From: Xanthobacteraceae bacterium
Lineage (GTDB): Bacteria; Pseudomonadota; Alphaproteobacteria; Rhizobiales; Xanthobacteraceae
Assembly: GCA_030039105.1 (NCBI GenBank)
Contig: JASHQO010000302.1
Location: forward strand, 1 to 9,711
Direction of reading: 5' to 3'
DNA: 9,711 nucleotides
Positions 1 to 5,874 of the stretch are shown here, in pieces (the first letter of the stretch is position 1; each line of letters starts with the position of its first letter). A program made the position numbers and the translations under genes. The notes under the pieces were generated by a model. The model saw only the letters and a program-made list of their open reading frames with translations, was not told where the DNA came from and searched no databases.

Positions 1-1
1 T

Positions 2-1084
2 CACGCCTCGACGGTGCTCTATCCGAGCGCCGAGGACTTCCTGGCTCACCGCGCGCGCTACCAATACGGCCGGCGCGGCACGCCGACCACCGAGGCGCTG
101 GAGCTGGCGCTGCAGGAGCTGGAAGGACCGAATTGCGCCGGCGTGTCGTTGTTGCCGTCGGGACTGGCGGCGATTTCGACTGCGCTTCTGTCGGTCCTGC
201 AAGCAGGCGACCATGTGCTGGTCACCGACAGCGCCTATGGCCCGACACGCAATTACTGCGAGGGAATCCTCAAGCGGTTCGGGGTTACCGCGAGCTATTT
301 CGATCCGCTGATCGGCAGCGGCATCGCCGAGCATTTTCGGCCCAACACTCGCGCCGTCTTCGTCGAGTCGCCGGGATCGCTCAGCTTCGAAATGCAAGAC
401 GTCACTGCAATTGCGGCGGTCGCTCACGACAAGGGTGCGGCCGTGCTCATGGACAATACCTGGGCGACGCCGCTCTATTACCGGCCGCTCGACCACGGCG
501 TCGATCTGTCGATTCAGGCCGGCACCAAATATATCGGCGGCCACTCCGATGTGATGCTCGGTACGGTCTCGGCCAACGAAGCGACGGTGGCGAAGTTGAA
601 GCAGACCGCGCGGCTGAGCGGATTGTGCGAAGGTCCCGACGACGTCTATCTCGGCCTCCGCGGCTTGCGCACTATGGCGGTGCGGCTCGATCGCCATTAC
701 GCATCCGGCGTCGCCATCGCACGCTGGCTCGAGCAAAGACCAGAAGTTTTGCGCATGTTGCACCCGGCGCTGGAAAGCCATCCCGGCCACGCGTTATGGA
801 AACGCGACTTCAAGGGTGCGTCGGGATTGTTCTCGATGGTTCTTAAACCGGTGCCCCAGAAGGCTTATTACGCCTTCATCGACACGCTGCAATTGTTCGG
901 CATCGGCGCGTCGTGGGGCGGCTATGAGAGCCTCGCCATTCCGTTCGACTGCACGCCGATTCGGACCGCGACGGAATGGCAGCCAGGCGGTCCGACCGTG
1001 CGCTTCCATATCGGGCTCGAAGCGGTCGACGATTTGATTGCCGATCTCGAACGCGGCTTTGCCGCGCTGGCGGCGAATTCGTAA
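2..1084 (+). CDS. metC: Cystathionine beta-lyase (5'-truncated)
   Basis: PLP-dependent enzyme of the Cys/Met metabolism family. It splits cystathionine into homocysteine, pyruvate and ammonia in cytoplasmic methionine synthesis. The frame is open from base 2 (reading HASTVLYPS) and ends at TAA 1082-1084. Family members are about 390-400 residues, so roughly 35-40 N-terminal residues lie before the window. The GTG at 14 is an internal valine, not the start. Visible motifs are YGRRGTPT (cofactor phosphate and active-site Tyr region, about 65-88), DNTWATP with the PLP-ring Asp (about 452-472), TKYIGGHSD with the Schiff-base Lys at 527-529, and SWGGYESL near the end, which is typical of beta-lyases. 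It is the only plus-strand gene and converges on the LABN gene with three bases between the stops. MetB- or MetZ-like activity is a less likely alternative. Confidence 0.93.
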   Translation, partial: HASTVLYPSAEDFLAHRARYQYGRRGTPTTEALELALQELEGPNCAGVSLLPSGLAAISTALLSVLQAGDHVLVTDSAYGPTRNYCEGILKRFGVTASYFDPLIGSGIAEHFRPNTRAVFVESPGSLSFEMQDVTAIAAVAHDKGAAVLMDNTWATPLYYRPLDHGVDLSIQAGTKYIGGHSDVMLGTVSANEATVAKLKQTARLSGLCEGPDDVYLGLRGLRTMAVRLDRHYASGVAIARWLEQRPEVLRMLHPALESHPGHALWKRDFKGASGLFSMVLKPVPQKAYYAFIDTLQLFGIGASWGGYESLAIPFDCTPIRTATEWQPGGPTVRFHIGLEAVDDLIADLERGFAALAANS

Positions 1085-1087
1085 ACC

Positions 1088-1414
1088 TCACGCGGTCGCG
1101 GTCCTGCGCTCGCGCAGCACGAAATAAAGGTTGCGTAGATACACGAAGACGCCGAACGCCTGGCCGGCGATGAATACCGGGTCCTTGCGGTAGAGCGCAT
1201 AAGCCAGCAACAGCGCACCGCCGGCAATGGAGAAATACCAGAAACCAAGCGGAATGATGCTGCGCCCTGCCCGTTCCGATGCGATCCACTGCACCAGAAA
1301 GCGCATGGTGAAGAGGCCCTGGGCGACAAAGCCCAGCAGCACCCACCAATCGAGCTTGGTGACGAACACGTCCATCAGATAGGCGCCGACGGCGCGGGAC
1401 AGATCAACGAGCAA
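1088..1414 (-). CDS. LABN-domain small membrane protein
   Basis: A 108-residue stand-alone version of the domain named after the N-terminus of some LpxB (lipid-A-disaccharide synthase) proteins. It carries no LpxB catalytic part. Three membrane segments are likely, at about residues 21-45, 53-75 and 79-101. Family signature residues are present: Q32, F35, R38, QW 42-43, SER 46-48, RS 51-52, P55, FWY 58-60, DPV 78-80 and YLRN 92-95. The start is TTG at 1414. It is chosen because GGAAGAGGTGA lies just upstream with a six-base spacer, whereas the later ATG at 1375 has no Shine-Dalgarno. The TTG start overlaps the end of the GT2 gene by 11 bases, which indicates coupled translation. The biochemical role of stand-alone LABN proteins is not settled. 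Next to a polyprenyl-phosphate glycosyltransferase, help with carrier-lipid handling or flipping is plausible but inferred. Confidence 0.88.
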   Translation of the reverse strand: MLVDLSRAVGAYLMDVFVTKLDWWVLLGFVAQGLFTMRFLVQWIASERAGRSIIPLGFWYFSIAGGALLLAYALYRKDPVFIAGQAFGVFVYLRNLYFVLRERRTATA

Positions 1415-2153
1415 GGGTCACCTCTTCCGCTTGCGGCACGCGCTTCTTGCGCCGAACGAGCCACCACACTCCGGCGAGATCGAGAATGCCGACCCCGAGC
1501 CGGTCGAAGAAGCCGTAGTTCGATGTGCCATGCCGACGCGGCCGGTCGAGCACGTCGACATAGCCGATATCGAATCCCTCGCGCCGCACCAGCGCCGGCA
1601 GAAAGCGATGCAGGCCATCGAAATACGGCAGCGCCAGGAACACATCGCGACGAAACGCCTTCAGACCACAGCCGGTGTCGCGCGTGCCATCCCGCAGCAC
1701 TGTACTGCGCACGCCGTTGGCGATGCGCGACTGCAATTTCTTGAAGGCGGAGCTCTTGCGCCCGATGCGCTGGCCGGCGACCAAGCCAAGCCGCGGCGCG
1801 CCGGCTTCGAGCGCTGCGATCAACGCCGGCAGGTAAGCCGGATCGTTCTGACCGTCGCCGTCGAGCGTGACCACCAGCGGGGCATGCGCGGCAGCCACGC
1901 CGCTGCGGATCGCCGCCGACTGGCCGCAGGATTGTGCGTGGCGAATTTGCCGCAGCCATGGATGCTGCGCCATCAAGCCACGCAATTCGTCAGCCGTGCC
2001 GTCCCGCGAACCGTCGTTGACATAGACGATCTCGAAGGCACGGCCGGCCAATGCCGCGGCGATCTCGGCGACGAGCGGCGCAATGTTGCCGGCCTCGTTA
2101 CGCACCGGCACGACCACGGATATTGCGGGATCGAGCCCGTTGCTGGAAGCCAT
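1404..2153 (-). CDS. Family 2 glycosyltransferase, polyprenyl-phosphate sugar synthase type
   Basis: A 249-residue GT-A fold enzyme resembling dolichol-phosphate mannose synthase, ArnC and rhizobial RgtE. These transfer a sugar from a nucleotide donor to a polyprenyl phosphate on the cytoplasmic face. Visible motifs are VVVPVRNE (13-20, nucleotide binding), NDGSRDGT (46-53), LDGDGQNDP with the metal-binding DxD at D98/D100, GCGLKAFRR (161-169), HRFLPAL (182-188) and RRHGTSNYG (206-214). The C-terminus has one weakly hydrophobic stretch (about 218-233) and lacks the two-helix tail of ArnC, so it is probably peripheral at the membrane. The ATG at 2153 follows the PAP2 stop by 33 bases and has only a weak AGAAG Shine-Dalgarno. 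Its end overlaps the LABN gene by 11 bases. The sugar cannot be read from sequence. Mannose, galacturonic acid or an amino sugar are candidates. Confidence 0.9.
   Translation of the reverse strand: MASSNGLDPAISVVVPVRNEAGNIAPLVAEIAAALAGRAFEIVYVNDGSRDGTADELRGLMAQHPWLRQIRHAQSCGQSAAIRSGVAAAHAPLVVTLDGDGQNDPAYLPALIAALEAGAPRLGLVAGQRIGRKSSAFKKLQSRIANGVRSTVLRDGTRDTGCGLKAFRRDVFLALPYFDGLHRFLPALVRREGFDIGYVDVLDRPRRHGTSNYGFFDRLGVGILDLAGVWWLVRRKKRVPQAEEVTLAR
1420..1425 (-). promoter_or_regulatory. Ribosome binding site deciding the TTG start of the LABN gene
   Basis: On the minus strand, AGAGGT inside GGAAGAGGTGA sits five to six bases before TTG at 1414-1412, within the last codons of the GT2 gene. It is the best Shine-Dalgarno match in the cluster. 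It supports the unusual TTG start over the in-frame ATG at 1375-1373. Confidence 0.7.
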
Positions 2154-2186
2154 GGCGAAAGCTTCTAAAGCCCATCCCGAGCAGGT

Positions 2187-3017
2187 TCAATCCGTCGGAG
2201 TTTCAAGCTTTTTGTCCCTGCCCCCGAGCTGCAGTATTGCCGCAGCCGCAGCCGTGACGCGGCGCCACGATGGCCCGGCATAAGCTCGCCGGTCGGCCGC
2301 CACGAATCCCAAGCGCCGCGCCGCAAACCAGCGCCGCACCAAGAGCGCGCCGACGATCCCGACCAGCGCGGCGGCAATGACGTCGCTTGGATGATGCGCC
2401 CGCACGGCGACACGGCTGAACATGATGATGAGCGCATAGAGCCACATCACAGCGCGGCTCTTCGGCCAGATCGCGCCGATCGCAATCGCGGCGGCGGCCG
2501 CCGTGGTCACGTGTCCCGACGGCATGCTGGCGTATTCCGGCCGCCAGACGAACGGCCGATAGGTGAATGGATTGTCGTGGCTGTCGACATAAGGCCGCGC
2601 CCGGCCGATCAGGCGCTTGACGATGGTGACGAACAGGCCAGGCAGGCCGATAGCCAGAAACAGAAAGCCGAACCGGACCGCCAGTGCCGCCAGCACGCCC
2701 TGCGTCATGCGCGACAGCAGCGGCGACGTTGCCGCGGCAAGACACAGCAGGACGAAGCCGAACGGAAACAGAAACCAACCGGACAGGCCCAAATCGGTGA
2801 TCCGCTCGAAAATGTCCTCGAACCATTGCGGCAGGCCGCGCGCCCATGCGCTCGCCGCGCGGTCAAACAGAAACATGCTGTCGATCGTGGCCGCGAGCGT
2901 GACGACAACCGCGCTGATCGCCACGCCCGACGGCGGCGCTAGGCGCGTCCGCGGCGGCCGCAGCAGAACCCCGATCCAGCGCGCGAGCGTGTCGAGGCAC
3001 GTGACAATGCCGCTCAC
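2187..3017 (-). CDS. PAP2-family membrane phosphatase
   Basis: A 276-residue integral membrane phosphatase of the PAP2 superfamily, which includes the lipid A phosphatases LpxE and LpxF, PgpB-type phosphatidylglycerol-phosphate phosphatases, and undecaprenyl-pyrophosphate phosphatases. All three active-site motifs are intact: KRLIGRARP (K134 to P142), PSGH (166-169) and SRVAVRAHHPSD (S201, R202, catalytic H208, D212). Hydrophobic segments lie near 32-50, 79-97, 105-132, 171-184, 189-200 and 213-227. The catalytic residues would face the periplasm. The GTG start at 3017 overlaps the stop of the preceding glycosyltransferase gene in the four bases GTGA (3014-3017). There is no clear Shine-Dalgarno, so translation is probably coupled. 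From context it may dephosphorylate lipid A before glycosylation. Recycling of the polyprenyl carrier is the main alternative. Confidence 0.9.
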   Translation of the reverse strand: MSGIVTCLDTLARWIGVLLRPPRTRLAPPSGVAISAVVVTLAATIDSMFLFDRAASAWARGLPQWFEDIFERITDLGLSGWFLFPFGFVLLCLAAATSPLLSRMTQGVLAALAVRFGFLFLAIGLPGLFVTIVKRLIGRARPYVDSHDNPFTYRPFVWRPEYASMPSGHVTTAAAAAIAIGAIWPKSRAVMWLYALIIMFSRVAVRAHHPSDVIAAALVGIVGALLVRRWFAARRLGFVAADRRAYAGPSWRRVTAAAAAILQLGGRDKKLETPTD

Positions 3018-4741
3018 GGTGCAGCCGCCGACGAAAACACGGCGATGGTAAGCGGCTTGCCGTTGCTGATGTTAAAGGCCTCGATGCGCGGTCCGCGATC
3101 GTAGCGCAAGCCGACGGCATCGGCCCGCAGCGCAAAGGCGCGCTCCTGGCGCGCGTCGACGAAAGCGAAGCGACAGGCGCCGCCGCCAAGGAAATCGGCG
3201 GCACCGGACGCGTCCGTCATGCGGGTGTCGGTGCCGGCAAGAAACACGAGGCTCGGCTCCTCGTAGCCGGCGCTCGCCGCCACCGGATGAACGCAATGCG
3301 CGTTGCGCAGTATCGAGGCCAGCGCCACGCTGGGAAAGGCCGGCGTGAACCACGGTACCATCAACGCGTAGAACGCAAATGCGATCAGCGCCATGCCCGC
3401 TGAGGCACGCAGGAACGAACGCTCGGCGCCGTCTTCATCGTAAAGCTGCCAGGCGAACAGGCCGCAAATGATGGCGCCGGCGAGGAACGGCCAGGCCGGC
3501 AGCGCCAGATCCCGCGCGACCATCACGGAAACGATCACGATTGCGAGGCTGATCAGGATCGGCGCGACGAACCACCACGCCGCGCCCCACACCAGCCAAC
3601 GGCGGCGTGACAGCACGTCGGTCTCGACGGCCCCGGCAATGAGGATGGCGATCGCCGGATAGAGCGGCAGCACGTAGTGTGGGAGCTTGGTGACGACCAA
3701 CTCGAAGATGAGCCACGACGGCACCAGCCAGGCGAGCAAAAAACGCGCTGCGGGCTCGCGCCGCATCCGCCAAACCGCTGGGGCCGCCAGTCCGGCGAGG
3801 ATCGAGGCGGGATAGAAGGTAGCGAAGAAAATGACGAAATACGTTCCGGGCGGCGCTCCGTGGGTTTCCTGAGCGCCGGCAAGCTTGCCGAGCATGTCGT
3901 GGCCGACGGAATCGGCAAAGAAGGCGCTGCCGGCGCGCAGATAGATCGCGACGAACCACGGCAGCACGATGAGGAACAGCCAGATGATTCCGGCAAACGG
4001 ACGCAACGCAAACAGCCAGCGACCCGATCGCTCGAGGATCGACAGCAATAGCGCGGCAAGACCGACGATCAGCAGGTTGACCGGGCCTTTGACCAAAATG
4101 CCGGCGGCGAGCGCGGTCCAGAAGACCGCCGCCTGCCCCCACGACAGCGGCTCCATCGGCGCGGCGCTGTCGCGCGGCCGCAAATAGGCGCGCGCCAATA
4201 TGCCCATGGCGGCGACGATCGTGAACAGCAGCACGGCGTCGGTCTTGGCGAGCCGCGCCTCGGTGCCGAGAATGGTCGAGACCGCCATCATCAGCGCTGC
4301 CAACGTGGCGGCGCGCCGGCCGACGAAGGCCAGCGCACACCAGTATGTGGTCAGCACGGCGCCGATGGCGCCGACGAGCGACGGTATGCGATAAAGCCAG
4401 ATCGTGGTGCGCGCCTCAGGAAAGCGCAAATATTCGGCGGTGTTCACTACGGCGGCCTGCAGCCAGTAGATGCCGACCGGCTTTCGATAGCGCACGTCGT
4501 CCTGGTAGCGGATGTCGACATAGTCACCGGTCTCGATCATCTGCTTGGTAGCTTGCGCGAAATAGGCTTCGTCGCGATCGACCGGCGGGATGTAGAAAAA
4601 TCCGGGCAGGAACATGAGAAGCGAGACGAGGACCAGCAGTGCTGCCGCCCGCCGGTGCGATACCGCGGCAAAATCGAACAGCGCGCCGAGGCCGTTGGCC
4701 GGCCAGTAGGGTCGCGGCGCCGCACTGCCGGTGGTGGTCAT
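3014..4741 (-). CDS. ArnT-like polytopic glycosyltransferase (GT39/GT83 type)
   Basis: A 575-residue membrane glycosyltransferase related to ArnT, the rhizobial Rgt enzymes and protein O-mannosyltransferases. These use a polyprenyl-phosphate sugar on the periplasmic side. After a first helix (about 31-50), the first periplasmic loop holds DRDE (55-58), the acidic motif expected at the catalytic site, then GDYVD (72-76) and RYRKPVGIYW (84-93). TKTDA-like AKTDA is at 165-169 and KLPHYVLPLYP at 352-362, both ArnT-family hallmarks. About 12 membrane helices are followed by a soluble C-terminal region (about 470-575). The ATG at 4741 has AGGAAC just upstream. It follows the hydroxylase gene by 60 bases containing a hairpin, and overlaps the PAP2 gene by four. 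A likely donor is the product of the GT2 enzyme two genes on. The acceptor is probably lipid A or LPS core, which is inferred. Confidence 0.9.
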   Translation of the reverse strand: MTTTGSAAPRPYWPANGLGALFDFAAVSHRRAAALLVLVSLLMFLPGFFYIPPVDRDEAYFAQATKQMIETGDYVDIRYQDDVRYRKPVGIYWLQAAVVNTAEYLRFPEARTTIWLYRIPSLVGAIGAVLTTYWCALAFVGRRAATLAALMMAVSTILGTEARLAKTDAVLLFTIVAAMGILARAYLRPRDSAAPMEPLSWGQAAVFWTALAAGILVKGPVNLLIVGLAALLLSILERSGRWLFALRPFAGIIWLFLIVLPWFVAIYLRAGSAFFADSVGHDMLGKLAGAQETHGAPPGTYFVIFFATFYPASILAGLAAPAVWRMRREPAARFLLAWLVPSWLIFELVVTKLPHYVLPLYPAIAILIAGAVETDVLSRRRWLVWGAAWWFVAPILISLAIVIVSVMVARDLALPAWPFLAGAIICGLFAWQLYDEDGAERSFLRASAGMALIAFAFYALMVPWFTPAFPSVALASILRNAHCVHPVAASAGYEEPSLVFLAGTDTRMTDASGAADFLGGGACRFAFVDARQERAFALRADAVGLRYDRGPRIEAFNISNGKPLTIAVFSSAAAP

Positions 4742-4781
4742 ACCGTTCCTGCGTAATGCGCCAGATGCATCAAGCGGCGAC

Positions 4782-4802
4782 GGATCGCAGCTTGTGCGAT
4801 CC
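4782..4802 (-). other. Perfect stem-loop right after the hydroxylase stop
   Basis: GGATCGCA (4782-4789) and TGCGATCC (4795-4802) form an eight-base-pair perfect stem with a five-base loop. On the minus strand the last base of the TAG stop is the first stem base. No U-tract follows, so it is not a standard intrinsic terminator. It could cause partial termination, protect a 3' end or mark processing between the hydroxylase and the ArnT-like gene. The rest of the 4742-4801 gap shows only the AGGAAC ribosome binding site of the next gene. Confidence 0.5.
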
Positions 4803-5656
4803 TATCGCTCGATCACGTGCCAGTTCTTATAATAGATGAATTTGACGCTTTGCGTCAGCACACGCACGCCGGCGATGACCGCCCGCATGATGTCCGGAAA
4901 CGGCGTCGGACGGATCATATCAACGAATAGACAATAGCGCGCCTGCTCGGTCTCATTGAACGACTGATGCAACAGCGTGTCATCGAAAATGAACAGCTTC
5001 TCTTCACGCCAATAACTGATCTTGTCGCCGACCACGATGTAGGCGGAGTGGTCGTTCATGTCATTGAGGTTATACAGAATGCGCAGCGACGCGCGCAGAT
5101 AGCCGAAGTGCTTGGAGGTCGAGACCTTCTTGTTGAAGACCGAGACCCCGATGGTCTGGATATAGCGCCACGGCTGGTCGAACGCGGTCACGTTCTGGAA
5201 TCGCGACTGATCAATGCCGTACCAGCGGAAGAACACCATGGTGCGCGGGTGCTCCTGCGCCGCCCGCTCCAGCACGGCGACGAGGTCCGCGTCCCTGGCA
5301 GCCTGCAGCAGTCGCTTGACTTCGTCCCGGTAGGCCGGCGGCAGGTCATCAAGCTTGTAGACGCCCTTGTTGACATAGGGCAGCGACAACAGGTCGAGCA
5401 GGCTGTTGAACGGCGACAGCACCCAGGTGAAGAAGCCGTTGCCGATGAAATAACGGCGCAGCGTCGATACTTCGAGCTTGGTGTTGCGGGTGACGTCGTA
5501 GATGCCGCATGCCGCATAGAGGATCGCAATTTTCGGGAAGAAATAGGCGAACGGCGCCAGGACGCACAGCGGGAACAGGATGCGCCGCGACACGTATTTC
5601 ATGATGCGGACGGCGCGCTCTTTGCCCGCGGATGTGTCGGCGAAGGTCGTACTCAC
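4802..5656 (-). CDS. LpxO-like Asp/Arg-hydroxylase-family dioxygenase
   Basis: A 284-residue protein of the aspartyl/asparaginyl beta-hydroxylase family, which contains LpxO, the Fe(II)/2-oxoglutarate enzyme that 2-hydroxylates lipid A acyl chains. A hydrophobic stretch at about 24-51 suggests membrane anchoring. SPFNSLLDLLSLP (81-93) resembles the segment after the first helix of Salmonella LpxO. The catalytic core is readable: KHFGYLRASLRILYNL (182-197) with metal ligand H183, then SYWREEKLFIFDDTLLHQSFNET with H230, and R240 in QARYCLFVD as the likely 2-oxoglutarate-binding Arg. Where Salmonella LpxO has HRD, this protein has HFG, as in AspH-type two-His sites. The GTG start at 5656 is chosen because AGGGGA precedes it by eight bases. 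The in-frame ATG at 5602 has no Shine-Dalgarno. It is the first gene of the minus-strand cluster. The substrate (lipid A acyl chain, another lipid, or a peptide) is inferred from neighbours only. Confidence 0.82.
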   Translation of the reverse strand: MSTTFADTSAGKERAVRIMKYVSRRILFPLCVLAPFAYFFPKIAILYAACGIYDVTRNTKLEVSTLRRYFIGNGFFTWVLSPFNSLLDLLSLPYVNKGVYKLDDLPPAYRDEVKRLLQAARDADLVAVLERAAQEHPRTMVFFRWYGIDQSRFQNVTAFDQPWRYIQTIGVSVFNKKVSTSKHFGYLRASLRILYNLNDMNDHSAYIVVGDKISYWREEKLFIFDDTLLHQSFNETEQARYCLFVDMIRPTPFPDIMRAVIAGVRVLTQSVKFIYYKNWHVIER

Positions 5657-5838
5657 GGCGTGTGTCCCCTGCGGCGTCTACTGGAGATCTGGAGCCGAAC
5701 GGCCACGGCTCGTGCAATAGCGCTTAGATGTCGGCCTGCTTCGATCGGATGCCAGCGGCTGTGTCCCCACCATCGCCCCGTCGAACAGACGTTTAGCCGG
5801 TTTTACGACCGCGGCAAAGTCCGGAATTTGCTATGTTT
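5657..5838 (-). promoter_or_regulatory. Spacer that should hold the promoter of the five-gene cluster
   Basis: This is the only gap of any size upstream of the hydroxylase gene, and all five cluster genes read away from it. Near the start codon it holds AGGGGA (5665-5670, minus strand), the Shine-Dalgarno for the GTG at 5656. I see no convincing -35/-10 pair. A TTGATA-like hexamer at 5844-5839 has no good partner. GGGGACAC occurs twice on the minus strand, at about 5768-5761 and 5669-5662, with no assigned meaning. Read-through from pbpC is possible. Confidence 0.3.
5814..5831. other. 18-base near-perfect palindrome, operator-like
   Basis: GCAAAGTCCGGAATTTGC is symmetric about CCGG (5821-5824). 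Eight of nine base pairs match and the only break is 5819/5826. It lies about 160 bases before the hydroxylase start and 26 bases past the pbpC stop, so it could be a dimeric regulator site or an RNA hairpin. No T-run follows on either strand. The binding protein is unknown. Confidence 0.35.
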
Positions 5839-5874
5839 ATCAAGGCGCTGCGGCGGTCAGCGGGCGGCCTTGAT
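5839..5874 (-). terminator. Hairpin across the pbpC stop codon, possible weak terminator
   Basis: ATCAAGGC (5839-5846) pairs exactly with GCCTTGAT (5867-5874). The loop contains a smaller GCTG/CAGC helix (5847-5850 with 5858-5861). The pbpC stop codon (5859-5857) sits inside the loop. There is no U-tract after the stem on the minus strand, so intrinsic termination is doubtful. A 3'-end stabilising structure is as likely. Confidence 0.3.

Noticed and set aside
14..16. GTG at 14 as the metC start
   Set aside because: The frame is open to the window edge and HAST before it matches the usual sequence of the family. The missing 35-40 residues show that the true start is outside.
1431..2168. 245-codon plus-strand frame antisense to the GT2 gene
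   Set aside because: The GT2 gene has all its motifs in the minus strand. The antisense product has no motif and low-complexity charged composition.
3435..4340. 301-codon minus-strand frame within the ArnT-like gene
   Set aside because: It is a frame-shifted shadow with an Arg/Ala-rich product lying wholly inside a gene with clear family motifs.
5839..5844. TTGATA as a -35 box for the lipid cluster
   Set aside because: No acceptable -10 hexamer lies 16-18 bases further on, and the same bases are part of the hairpin stem at the pbpC end.
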